Below, in pieces: positions 1-5,501 of a DNA stretch of 7,384 bases. Position numbers and translations under genes: made by a program. How positions within the stretch are numbered: position 1 is the first letter of the stretch; each line of letters opens with the position of its first letter. The notes beneath the pieces are model-generated. The model had not been told where the DNA came from. It saw nothing but the letters and a program-made list of their open reading frames with translations, and made no database searches. The stretch comes from Bacteroidales bacterium (GTDB taxonomy: Bacteria > Bacteroidota > Bacteroidia > Bacteroidales > UBA4181): the NCBI GenBank assembly GCA_031287245.1, contig JAITTD010000253.1, positions 1-7,384 of the forward strand. The letters run 5' to 3'.

Positions 1-187
1 TTGCTGATAATTTTGTTGATTTTCCTTGCAAAAAAAGGCTATTTTTGGAATTATCAAGAATAGGACAAGACATTTTACCGACACATTTTTCACGGCATTG
101 AACACAACATACACCTGTCCTTCTCATTGATGTCAGACATTTTTGTGGGCAATCTGTACAAATTGGTATTTCCTCAATCATTTTCAT
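1..187 (-). CDS. Cysteine-rich small protein, partial (C-terminus outside window)
   Basis: An ATG at 185-187 opens a leftward frame with no stop before the window edge (62 codons visible). The product begins MKMIEEIPICTDCPQKC and has eight cysteines, at about residues 10, 13, 17, 27, 28, 31, 35 and 41, spaced C-x2-C-x3-C-x9-CC-x2-C-x3-C-x5-C. Such pairs of C-x2-C knuckles usually bind zinc, or less often an Fe-S cluster; that is inference. No family is recognised. The start follows the repeated start cassette by one base and lies 16 bases after the stop of the ATPase gene, so it is probably the next gene of the early operon. Its base composition is clearly more AT-rich than that of the ATPase gene before it. 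Confidence 0.6.
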   Translation of the reverse strand, partial: MKMIEEIPICTDCPQKCLTSMRRTGVCCVQCREKCVGKMSCPILDNSKNSLFLQGKSTKLSA

Positions 188-216
188 CGTAATTCGTAAT
201 TTTTAATTCGTAATTA
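181..216 (-). repeat. Start-cassette repeat, copy 1
   Basis: On the minus strand the segment reads AATTACGAATTACGATGAAAA, ending in the first codons of the cysteine-rich gene, with one further AATTACGAATTA-like unit before it. Plus-strand bases 181-208 are identical over 28 positions to 4402-4429, and over 23 positions to 841-863. The upstream part also supplies the last codons and the TAA of the ATPase gene. It is AT-rich and lacks a Shine-Dalgarno sequence, like many Bacteroidota leaders. Confidence 0.8.
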
Positions 217-847
217 TTTTCTCCCCCCAATACAGTGAACTCCCCTCTATGTCCAGTATCATCTCTCCGCCGCCGCCTTCGTAGCGCGACGTAATCAGTG
301 CCCGCAATCCTGCTATGCGGAATACCACACGTGCAAAAGTAAGCGCCCTGATGCCTGCCGCCGGAATGGGATGTTTATTCTCCTCGTGCGCCACATACAC
401 TATCAGTTTGCTGGGTAGCCGCTGCTGAATGGTCAAAATGTCGCTGGGTGCAATTTCGCCTATATAGCGCGTCAGGTTGTCAATGAAGATCACCTCCGCT
501 GTGCGCGGCTTCCTGTACGTCTCAATGATTTCATCCTTTGTCAGGTACTCGTGCCATTGAATCCGGTCGGATGCCGTGATTCCTGCCCTGCGAACAGCCG
601 AAAGAAAACTGCCTTCCAGTCCCTCCTCGGCGCTGATGTATGCCACCTTGTGATGCGCCGCTATCGCACGCGCGAGGATCAGCGAAAACCACGTCTTTCC
701 GTTCTTTTCATTCCCATATATCAGCCACGAGCCGCGCAACTCAGCATTCTCGCCGATTGCCGCCTTCAGCGTTTCGTCCGAAAGCATCACCGGCTTGCCG
801 GGTTTCTTGTCCAGCAGGTTTCGGGTCGTTAAACTTCGCTTTTTCAT
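203..847 (-). CDS. RecA/KaiC-type P-loop ATPase (early phage gene)
   Basis: The 214-aa product has a Walker A motif GNEKNGKT at residues 45-52, a likely catalytic glutamate in YISAEEG at residues 70-76, and a Walker B strand VIFIDNL at residues 119-125 ending in Asp123. The Glu placed after the second strand and the bare VIFID strand fit the RecA/RadA/DnaB (KaiC) class of P-loop ATPases better than AAA+. These proteins bind DNA or load and remodel other DNA proteins; the actual role here is unknown. About 40 residues precede the core strand, and there is no helicase-like or zinc domain, so it is a minimal core. The start at 847 follows the repeated start cassette and lies 14 bases after the 90-aa gene. 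A role in phage replication or recombination after transposition is inferred from its place in the early operon. Confidence 0.8.
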   Translation of the reverse strand: MKKRSLTTRNLLDKKPGKPVMLSDETLKAAIGENAELRGSWLIYGNEKNGKTWFSLILARAIAAHHKVAYISAEEGLEGSFLSAVRRAGITASDRIQWHEYLTKDEIIETYRKPRTAEVIFIDNLTRYIGEIAPSDILTIQQRLPSKLIVYVAHEENKHPIPAAGIRALTFARVVFRIAGLRALITSRYEGGGGEMILDIEGSSLYWGEKIITN

Positions 848-863
848 CGTAATTCGTAATTTT
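841..863 (-). repeat. Start-cassette repeat, copy 2
   Basis: The 23 plus-strand bases 841-863 are identical to the copies at 181 and 4402. On minus they read AAAATTACGAATTACGATG and place the start codon of the RecA-type ATPase. Immediately upstream, the segment CAATTCTGCATT (865-876) matches CAATTCCGCATT (2251-2262) inside the transposase gene in 11 of 12 positions, which points to a related repeat family. Confidence 0.8.
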
Positions 864-1134
864 ACAATTCTGCATTTTTCAATGTCATGGTTACTTCTTT
901 CAATTTTTCAACCTCTTTGTTGAATTGTTTAACATATTCAAACAACTGCCTCAGTTCATAACATCCAAACAATTCCTTTGCTTTTTTGATGGTAGCCCCA
1001 TAATCGAAAGCAGGTATTTTCTGACCTATCTCAAAATCTTTACACTCACCAAAAACAGCCACGAGAATGTCTTTTACTTCGGTGTTGGTTGCGCTGATGA
1101 TTGCGCCATCTTTTGTTTTTGCTATTATTTCCAT
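862..1134 (-). CDS. Hypothetical 90-aa early protein
   Basis: The frame encodes MEIIAKTKDGAIISATNTEV and continues to NAEL. The first 25 residues look like a beta hairpin (MEIIAKTKDGAIISA). Residues 50-90 are strongly helical and charged, with a possible short coiled coil around FEYVKQFNKEVEKLKEV. I do not recognise the family, and there are no catalytic motifs. It lies between the MuB-like gene (22-base gap) and the RecA-type ATPase (14-base gap), so it is cotranscribed with both. Its leader is almost pure A/T with no Shine-Dalgarno sequence. The final NAEL codons belong to the AATGCAGAATTG repeat, so the natural C-terminus may have been extended by repeat sequence. Confidence 0.7.
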   Translation of the reverse strand: MEIIAKTKDGAIISATNTEVKDILVAVFGECKDFEIGQKIPAFDYGATIKKAKELFGCYELRQLFEYVKQFNKEVEKLKEVTMTLKNAEL

Positions 1135-1156
1135 TTTTTTATATTTTTAAAATTGA

Positions 1157-2083
1157 TTACCCATTCAGTATTGCCAACGATTCCGCACGTCTCAACCCTC
1201 CGATGCGTCCGGTTTCATCGACGGTCAAACACTGCGATACCAGCCAGTCAAGTTTCCTCACTTTGCGCCCTTTGGCTTCTATCAGTTCTTCGGGGTTGGT
1301 CACGTTCGGGCGAAGCACATCGCTTATCAGTTTCCTGTAAAACTCCGTGCGCTCAGCGCTGATGCTGGGCGTTATCTTGCGGTAACGCTCCGAAAAACGG
1401 CTGAACATCTCCGCATAACCCACCGTTTTGCTGCTAATCCGAAGTTCCATCTTCTTTTTCAGACCGTCCGCGCCCATCATCACCCAGCCGCAGGCAAATT
1501 CCGTAGCGTTCCAGTACTCCTTTATCAGCATAAATGCAGTGTAGGTCAGGTCGCCAGCCTCATCAATGATCACCACAGGGTGGTCCAGCGAGCGCAGATA
1601 ATACTTCGTGTTGGCGCGTATTTCGCTCAGTTTGCCCTTGTCGCCCACGCCAATAGCCTTGCCGATGCCGCGGATCAGTTCCGATTCCTTTTTAAACTGG
1701 CTCCCGTCCACATAAAAACAGTTTTTCAGCGTCCGGCTCAGGTACCGAGCCGTGTAGGTCTTTCCGATGCCGCAGTCGTCCACCAGCATACGCCCCTTGC
1801 CGTTTTCCTTGCAAAAAAGAATTTCCTCTTCCACGCTTTTGAACACATCCGTTTCCACGGTGTTCCACTTGCGCGAACCTATCCGCACGTCCAACTCGCG
1901 GGCAAGGTTCAGCCACTTCACACTGGACAGCACCTCCTCGCGCTCACCGTTTTTGATGCGGTTATAAACCGATACATGTATTCCCAACTGACGGGAATAG
2001 GCGGTATCCGTGCCGTCGAAGTTAGCGCGCTGCGCAAGCATCGCCGACACTATTTGTTCCTTTACTTCTGATGTAATTTTCAT
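1157..2083 (-). CDS. MuB-like AAA+ target-selection ATPase
   Basis: The 308-aa product matches the architecture and size of phage Mu B protein (312 aa). Residues about 24-50 form a Cro/CI-like helix-turn-helix (DTAYSRQLGIHVSVYNRIKNG), as MuB has at its N-terminus. The AAA+ core has Walker A DDCGIGKT at residues 102-109, Walker B VVIIDEAG at residues 170-177 (Asp174, Glu175), a sensor-1 strand ending GWVMMGADG near residue 200, and an arginine-finger-like SRFSERYR at residues 228-235. The first Gly of the usual GxxGxGKT is Asp here. By family knowledge, MuB coats target DNA in an ATP-dependent way, stimulates the transposase and gives target immunity. It lies 17 bases after the transposase stop, as in Mu. 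Confidence 0.9.
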   Translation of the reverse strand: MKITSEVKEQIVSAMLAQRANFDGTDTAYSRQLGIHVSVYNRIKNGEREEVLSSVKWLNLARELDVRIGSRKWNTVETDVFKSVEEEILFCKENGKGRMLVDDCGIGKTYTARYLSRTLKNCFYVDGSQFKKESELIRGIGKAIGVGDKGKLSEIRANTKYYLRSLDHPVVIIDEAGDLTYTAFMLIKEYWNATEFACGWVMMGADGLKKKMELRISSKTVGYAEMFSRFSERYRKITPSISAERTEFYRKLISDVLRPNVTNPEELIEAKGRKVRKLDWLVSQCLTVDETGRIGGLRRAESLAILNG

Positions 2084-2100
2084 TTTTCTGACGTTTTATA

Positions 2101-4221
2101 TTAAAAATTATTTTTCATACTTAAATCCTGTTTATATCCCGTTTCAACGGCTATTAAATCCATTTCAACATCATCCAGCACCTCCGCCTCAGCGTATTCC
2201 TTCCATACGGAATGTGACAATTTTCCTTCATTACTCAATTCATCAATTCTCAATTCCGCATTCCTCAATCCCGGAATCACAAACGTGTTGCTGATTTCAC
2301 GTGTGCGGTGGTCTATCACCGTCACGCGGTTGATTTCTTTGCGCTGCCTGTTGCCAAAGCCTTCAACGCTGGCTACATACTTGCTCATCAGTTCGCGGTT
2401 GGCAAGGTCGGCGTCCGTTTGCTCAATCCGCGCTCGCTGATACGTCGGTTTGGCGATTGCCTCGCAGATGTAACGCGAGGGAACCGTAGCCGTAGCCTTC
2501 GTGTAAACGTATGCCTTCAACACCTTGCCATCGTTCCCGTCCAGCCAGTAAACATCTATCTCCCTGCCCTCAATCCTGTCCATCAGGTTGATTAAATTCT
2601 CTCCCGTGGAGATCACGCCGCCATTTCCCAGCAAAAATTCCCTGCGTTGCAGGTTCACAATGCCCAGCCGGCAACTCGTTTCAGTCTTATAGCCCAGATA
2701 CGGAATGATGCCGCGGTAGTTGGTGGGCGCTGTGTTGGGGTGCTGCATTTCGCAAAACACCTGCCAGCGGCTCTTGCCCTTTATTTTCGAGTGCTCAGCG
2801 TTGTTCCACGTCTGTATGTCCGTCAGGCATTGCGTCACCAATTCGTTGTACGGAACAATGATTTCCTTTCCCTTTTCGTACCCCGCCTCATTCGCTTCCG
2901 AAAGGGCAAACGGGCGCGCCAGCCATCCGATATGATCCTTTTCATACTGATAGCGAAGCGGACGATAGTACTGCTCAATACGTTTGCCCCGTGCATTGTT
3001 TGCTTCAATGCGCACATTTTGAAACATGGCGCCTTCTTGCAAAAAACTGTTTGTGTAAGAACTGTTGAGCGCGCTCTCAGCCTCAAGTTCAGCCGGTAAA
3101 TTAAAGCCCCATTCCGCATAGTTACGCACCATCTGGCGGTAAAAATCAAGAATGATCCCCTCTTTGGTCGTGCCATACACCCAGCAGGTAAACGCCTCGC
3201 TGCCCAGGTCGATGCCGTTGTAAAACCACATCCTTTTGCCTTTTTCGTACCAAAACACAGGCTGCCGGTCGTCCACCGATATGATACTGCCCGCAAATTT
3301 GGGCTGTTCCAGCGAATGATATGGCTTAAAACGCGCCATGTATTTCTGCCTGTCCCCGCTGCGTATCGCGTGGGTGGCTATCCTGTTGCGCCATTTGCTC
3401 AGGTACAGTTTCACCGTACCCTCGCTGATGGGATGGAACTGTGCAGGATTGTAAACCTCGCCCGTTTCGTTGTCAATCACCTCCACCGCGCCTTCAAGAA
3501 ATCCGGCATACTGCCCGTGCACCTCCGCCATTGTCGGCTTGTGTGTCTGCGTGGCAAACAGGTCGTTCAGGAAACGCTCCATATCCACCGTCACCACCCG
3601 CGCATTCGAATTTCCTTCGTTGCCATGTATCAAAGAGCAGTATCCTTCGCGTTTGTACGCATTGTAGCGATCAAACAGCCGCTTCGTACTGTTAGGCAGC
3701 GTGTGCGCCACCACACCGCGAAACAAATTGATGTCCGCGCAGATACTGTCGCGCAAGGAGGGTATATTTTCCTCCCCTTTGATGGTCATCTTAATCGTTT
3801 TTCTGCGCTCCATCCGCCGAGCGTACAACTCACCCAGCAGATTCAGCACCGACGCATTCACAGTATATTCCTCCACCTTATCCGGCGTAAGCCAGCCAAG
3901 TTTAAAATCCGTATAAAACCTCAGCGCCGCCAAATCGCGCCGCCACAGTTTCTCACACCACGACTGCACAGCCTTCACAGGAGGGTTGCCAAACGCCTTC
4001 ACTATCAACTGCTGCCAGTTCGATGGCAGCGACGAATACAACACCAGCATCGGCTGACCCGGTCCCTGAGCACGCAAGCGCGTAATATTCTTCCGCTGCA
4101 ATTGATGTCTGAAACCACGCTCACCAATCAGGCACAGGCTACCCTTGTCAGCATTGGCGCCGTCAAACAGGAATCTGCCCTGCACGCCTAATTTGTTATC
4201 GTGGTATTCAAATGGATTCAT
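2101..4221 (-). CDS. MuA-like DDE transposase
   Basis: The 706-aa product is slightly longer than MuA (663 aa). The N-terminal third (to about residue 290) is helical and fits the DNA-binding domains that recognise the phage ends. The catalytic RNase H-like core follows: strand GSIISVDD (Asp317 or Asp318 as first acid), partner strand FYNGIDLGSEAFTCWVYG, and RIEANNARGKRIEQYYRPL with the final Glu416. The position of the second acid reads LPAELEAESALNSS, so Glu380 or Glu382 seems to replace Asp. Residues about 505-580 fit the Mu-type C-terminal beta barrel (LGIVNLQRREFLLGNGG). The last 110 residues would contact MuB and the unfoldase. The start is the ATG 22 bases after the membrane-protein gene. 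The enzyme would join element ends to target DNA by strand transfer. Confidence 0.93.
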   Translation of the reverse strand: MNPFEYHDNKLGVQGRFLFDGANADKGSLCLIGERGFRHQLQRKNITRLRAQGPGQPMLVLYSSLPSNWQQLIVKAFGNPPVKAVQSWCEKLWRRDLAALRFYTDFKLGWLTPDKVEEYTVNASVLNLLGELYARRMERRKTIKMTIKGEENIPSLRDSICADINLFRGVVAHTLPNSTKRLFDRYNAYKREGYCSLIHGNEGNSNARVVTVDMERFLNDLFATQTHKPTMAEVHGQYAGFLEGAVEVIDNETGEVYNPAQFHPISEGTVKLYLSKWRNRIATHAIRSGDRQKYMARFKPYHSLEQPKFAGSIISVDDRQPVFWYEKGKRMWFYNGIDLGSEAFTCWVYGTTKEGIILDFYRQMVRNYAEWGFNLPAELEAESALNSSYTNSFLQEGAMFQNVRIEANNARGKRIEQYYRPLRYQYEKDHIGWLARPFALSEANEAGYEKGKEIIVPYNELVTQCLTDIQTWNNAEHSKIKGKSRWQVFCEMQHPNTAPTNYRGIIPYLGYKTETSCRLGIVNLQRREFLLGNGGVISTGENLINLMDRIEGREIDVYWLDGNDGKVLKAYVYTKATATVPSRYICEAIAKPTYQRARIEQTDADLANRELMSKYVASVEGFGNRQRKEINRVTVIDHRTREISNTFVIPGLRNAELRIDELSNEGKLSHSVWKEYAEAEVLDDVEMDLIAVETGYKQDLSMKNNF
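2231..2272 (-). repeat. AATTGAG-type repeat inside the transposase C-terminus
   Basis: On the minus strand the segment runs ATTGAG, GAATGCG, GAATTGAG, AATTGATG, AATTGAG, a string of 6 to 8-base near-repeats. It is translated as GLRNAELRIDELSNEG (about residues 651-666). It shares AATGCxGAATTG with the end of the 90-aa gene (865-876). It looks like a short repeat absorbed in frame into the C-terminal region of the transposase. Confidence 0.5.
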
Positions 4222-4243
4222 AACTCTTTGTCATTTTCAACTG

Positions 4244-4408
4244 TCAATTGTCAATTTCCCTGTTCCACTCATCCACCCCAAGCAGAAACATTGCAGCCGC
4301 AATCCCCGCCGTCACTAAATGCCACGTAGCCCCCGCAGCCACCGCCCCAAGGCACATCAGCCCCGCAGCAGCCCAAATACACGTAAAAACCCTCGAAACT
4401 CTTTTCAT
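4244..4408 (-). CDS. Small two-helix membrane protein
   Basis: The 54-aa frame begins MKRVSRVFTCIWAAAGLMC and ends NREIDN. It has two hydrophobic segments, about residues 8-25 and 30-45, separated by a short ATWH loop, with basic residues at the N-terminus and an acidic tail. That suggests a helical hairpin in the inner membrane with both ends in the cytoplasm. The start codon overlaps the stop of the upstream HTH gene as ATGA, a strong sign of translational coupling, and the stop lies 22 bases before the transposase. No family is recognised; holin-like or superinfection-exclusion roles are possible but unsupported. The bases encoding it are GC-rich like its operon neighbours. Confidence 0.65.
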   Translation of the reverse strand: MKRVSRVFTCIWAAAGLMCLGAVAAGATWHLVTAGIAAAMFLLGVDEWNREIDN

Positions 4409-4430
4409 CGTAATTCGTAATTTTTAATTT
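4402..4430 (-). repeat. Start-cassette repeat, copy 3
   Basis: Plus bases 4402-4429 are identical to 181-208. On minus the AATTACGAATTACGATG part encodes the last residues KNYELR and the stop of the HTH gene, and at the same time sets the start codon of the membrane-protein gene. This copy is therefore translated, while copies 1 and 2 lie mainly between genes. Confidence 0.8.
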
Positions 4431-4614
4431 GACTTAATTTCAACTCCGCCAGCCGACGCGCAGCCAGCAACTTCTTTTCGTGATGCCTGTTGTTCCCCGG
4501 CCTGCGCAAATCGCCCCTCAGCACCTTCGCCATCGTAGGGTAACTAATCCCAATCGTGCGTGCAATCTCGCCCGTCATCCCGTAAGGCAGTATCAACCTT
4601 TCCATTACCATCAT
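4405..4614 (-). CDS. Small HTH regulator in the Ner position
   Basis: The 69-aa product contains a helix-turn-helix, GMTGEIARTIGISYPTMAKVLRG (about residues 12-34, given here as GEIARTIGIS then PTMAKVLRG). A basic stretch follows (RRPGNNRHHEKKLLAARR). It is the first clear gene of the transposition operon and lies directly before the membrane-protein and transposase genes, the position held by the negative regulator Ner in Mu. A role as an operon autoregulator is inferred from position and fold. The first ATG of ATGATGGTAATG was chosen because an AGGA lies just upstream; the second or fourth codon is also possible. The last residues KNYELR come from the start-cassette repeat. Confidence 0.75.
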   Translation of the reverse strand: MMVMERLILPYGMTGEIARTIGISYPTMAKVLRGDLRRPGNNRHHEKKLLAARRLAELKLSQIKNYELR

Positions 4615-4659
4615 TCCTAAATTTTTAAATTCCTAAAATTCCTTCATTTCCTAAAATTC
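4614..4659 (-). repeat. TTCCTAAA direct repeats before the Ner-like gene
   Basis: TTCCTAAAATTC occurs at 4630-4641 and again at 4648-4659 (18-bp period), with a shorter TTCCTAAATTT at 4614-4624. They lie between the operon's first gene and the divergent promoter. They could be operator half-sites or another AT-rich leader repeat; the innermost copy also supplies the AGGA near the start codon. Confidence 0.45.
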
Positions 4660-4660
4660 G

Positions 4661-4707
4661 TTCCCGAAAACCCATTCGATGAATCAGCATCGCGCCACAT
4701 TCGGGAA
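4661..4707. promoter_or_regulatory. Cluster of TTC-N2/3-GAA palindromes (candidate operators)
   Basis: Three small dyads occur in 47 bases: TTCCCGAA (4661-4668), TTCGATGAA (4675-4683) and TTCGGGAA (4700-4707). The outer two are also exact reverse complements of each other. The rightmost lies just upstream of the -7 box at 4715, where a bound regulator would block polymerase. Which protein binds is unknown; the adjacent HTH protein is the natural candidate. Confidence 0.4.
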
Positions 4708-4714
4708 TTTCGCT

Positions 4715-4722
4715 TAACTTTG
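4715..4722 (+). promoter_or_regulatory. Bacteroidota-type -7 promoter element for the 102-aa gene
   Basis: TAACTTTG matches the TAnnTTTG consensus exactly and lies 28 bases before the ATG at 4750. No clear -33 TTG was found. Because transcription would start about 5 to 8 bases downstream, the TTG at 4720 cannot be the start codon, which supports the ATG at 4750. Confidence 0.6.
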
Positions 4723-4749
4723 TGCCGTCAAACCCTAAAATTAAGCATC

Positions 4750-5058
4750 ATGACTAAGGATGTAAAAGAACTCCAATCTGTTTTTGACAGAGAAATGCTT
4801 CAAGCATCGTTTCTTTCTGCGCAACAAAATGCGCTCAAATCAATGGTTTTTGGCGTTTATAAAGAAACGCTACCCTCAGATACGTACAAACACCTGTACA
4901 CCAAATACGTATCTGTCCTTCAAGAAAACGTGGACGCGTATCTTGAAAAGGTGGGTGATGTACTGTTTGAGATACAAAGTCTCTCAAATCACTGTTTAGA
5001 CATTCAGGAATACCTGAGATTTCTGAAACGAGACGAGGACTATTTGCCTGAAAAGTAG
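4750..5058 (+). CDS. Hypothetical 102-aa helical protein, counter-oriented
   Basis: The product starts MTKDVKELQSVFDREM and ends DYLPEK. It is hydrophilic and mostly helical, with no catalytic motif, signal peptide or membrane segment. I do not recognise the family. It is transcribed against the early operon from its own consensus -7 box, so it may be expressed in the lysogen, like a cargo (moron) gene. The ATG was chosen over an in-frame TTG 30 bases upstream because the latter overlaps the promoter. Its 3' half is antisense to the leftward frame that contains the tandem repeat; this gene looks the better protein of the two there. Immunity, exclusion or regulatory functions are possible, but nothing in the sequence decides. 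Confidence 0.6.
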   Translation: MTKDVKELQSVFDREMLQASFLSAQQNALKSMVFGVYKETLPSDTYKHLYTKYVSVLQENVDAYLEKVGDVLFEIQSLSNHCLDIQEYLRFLKRDEDYLPEK

Positions 5059-5362
5059 CCGACTCACCAAGCCAGTTCCCTTCCACTTTCCTTTTTTCCC
5101 GGAAGTACTTTTCTATTGCCTCCGTTCTTAACTGTTTCCGATTGCCTGATACCTGCTGATGCGGAATAATAAACCAACAATCATCGGAATGATACCTCAT
5201 TTCCCGGAGGAAATTTTCTATTTCCTCTCTTAACTGTTTCCGATTGCCTGATATCTGCTGATGCGGAATAATAACCCAACAATCATCGGAATGATACCTC
5301 ATTTCCCGGAAGTAATTTTCTATTGCCTCCGCTCTTTTTTCTTTTACAACTAAATTTTCCAT
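4835..5362 (-). CDS. Doubtful frame with internal tandem repeat
   Basis: From the ATG at 5360-5362 a leftward frame of 175 codons begins MENLVVKEKRAEAIENYFRE. It contains two near-identical blocks, each starting MRYHSDDCW and running through IIPHQQ and SGNRKQLR to a REK or FLRE end, with 34 and 35 residues per block. An AGAGGT lies directly before the start, and a TATCTTTG promoter lies about 55 bases upstream, so expression is plausible. After about residue 95 the frame only mirrors the opposite gene at 4750-5058 and is not convincing. The period is a multiple of three, so duplication kept the frame. It may be a real repeat protein whose 3' end was replaced, or a non-coding repeat that happens to be open. 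Confidence 0.35.
   Translation of the reverse strand: MENLVVKEKRAEAIENYFREMRYHSDDCWVIIPHQQISGNRKQLREEIENFLREMRYHSDDCWFIIPHQQVSGNRKQLRTEAIEKYFREKRKVEGNWLGESATFQANSPRLVSEISGIPECLNSDLRDFVSQTVHHPPFQDTRPRFLEGQIRIWCTGVCTYLRVAFLYKRQKPLI
5098..5335. repeat. Tandem repeat, two full units and a third partial (105 and 102 bp)
   Basis: Units begin with CCCGGA at 5098, 5203 and 5305, giving periods of 105 and 102 bases; the third copy breaks off after about 30 bases. Two stretches are conserved: TTAACTGTTTCCGATTGCCT and the part with GCTGATGCGGAATAATAA, CAATCATCGGAATGATACC and CATTT. The two full units differ mainly at the CCCGGA edge, where one codon was gained or lost. Each unit holds a small dyad, ATCAT-CGGA-ATGAT. 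Confidence 0.85.
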
Positions 5363-5415
5363 ACCTCTTAATTTTTATTTACCTTTACGGCGTTTTTTAA
5401 ATTTAAATTACACGG

Positions 5416-5423
5416 CAAAGATA
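5416..5423 (-). promoter_or_regulatory. Leftward Bacteroidota-type -7 element (candidate early promoter)
   Basis: On minus the bases read TATCTTTG, an exact TAnnTTTG match. Transcription would run leftward toward 5362 and the transposition operon. It lies in the gap upstream of the repressor gene, the place of the early promoter in Mu-like phages. No convincing -33 box was seen. Confidence 0.55.
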
Positions 5424-5460
5424 TAAAGAATTTTCTTTATTTGAAAATTCACATAAAGAT
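5423..5460. promoter_or_regulatory. Candidate repressor operator
   Basis: ATAAAGAA-TT-TTCTTTAT (5423-5440) is a perfect 8-bp inverted repeat, and a third half-site, ATAAAGAT, lies at 5453-5460, 30 bases from the first. The dyad touches the leftward -7 box, so bound repressor would occlude it. It lies 62 bases before the repressor start codon and could serve autoregulation too. Confidence 0.5.
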
Positions 5461-5473
5461 TTTTGTATATTTT
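5440..5473 (+). promoter_or_regulatory. Possible repressor promoter
   Basis: TTTG at 5440-5443 and TATATTTT at 5466-5473 (22-base spacing) resemble a -33 and a degenerate -7 box reading into the repressor gene. The -7 lacks the final G, and the region is so AT-rich that chance matches are likely. Confidence 0.25.
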
Positions 5474-5501
5474 TTATATTTTTTTTAAATCATTATTGAT
5501 A

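Noticed and set aside
1580..2071. Rightward frame opposite the MuB-like gene
   Set aside because: Shadow of the AAA+ gene, no recognisable motif.
3316..4191. Long rightward frame (291 codons) opposite the transposase
   Set aside because: It is the antisense shadow of a well-conserved transposase gene; the peptide is rich in His, Arg and Gln with no domain features.
4730..4738. TAGGGTTTG on minus as an early-operon promoter
   Set aside because: The spacing is one base too long for TAnnTTTG, so I do not call it, though it is conveniently placed before the Ner-like gene.
4720..4749. Upstream TTG start for the 102-aa gene
   Set aside because: It lies within the -7 promoter element, so the codon would not be transcribed.
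5098..5335. CRISPR array
   Set aside because: Units of about 100 bases follow each other without unique spacers; this is a plain tandem duplication.
5463..5501. Upstream TTG start for the repressor
   Set aside because: It would add a hydrophobic 13-residue peptide from AT-rich promoter DNA; the ATG at 5502 begins just before the HTH, as usual for the family.
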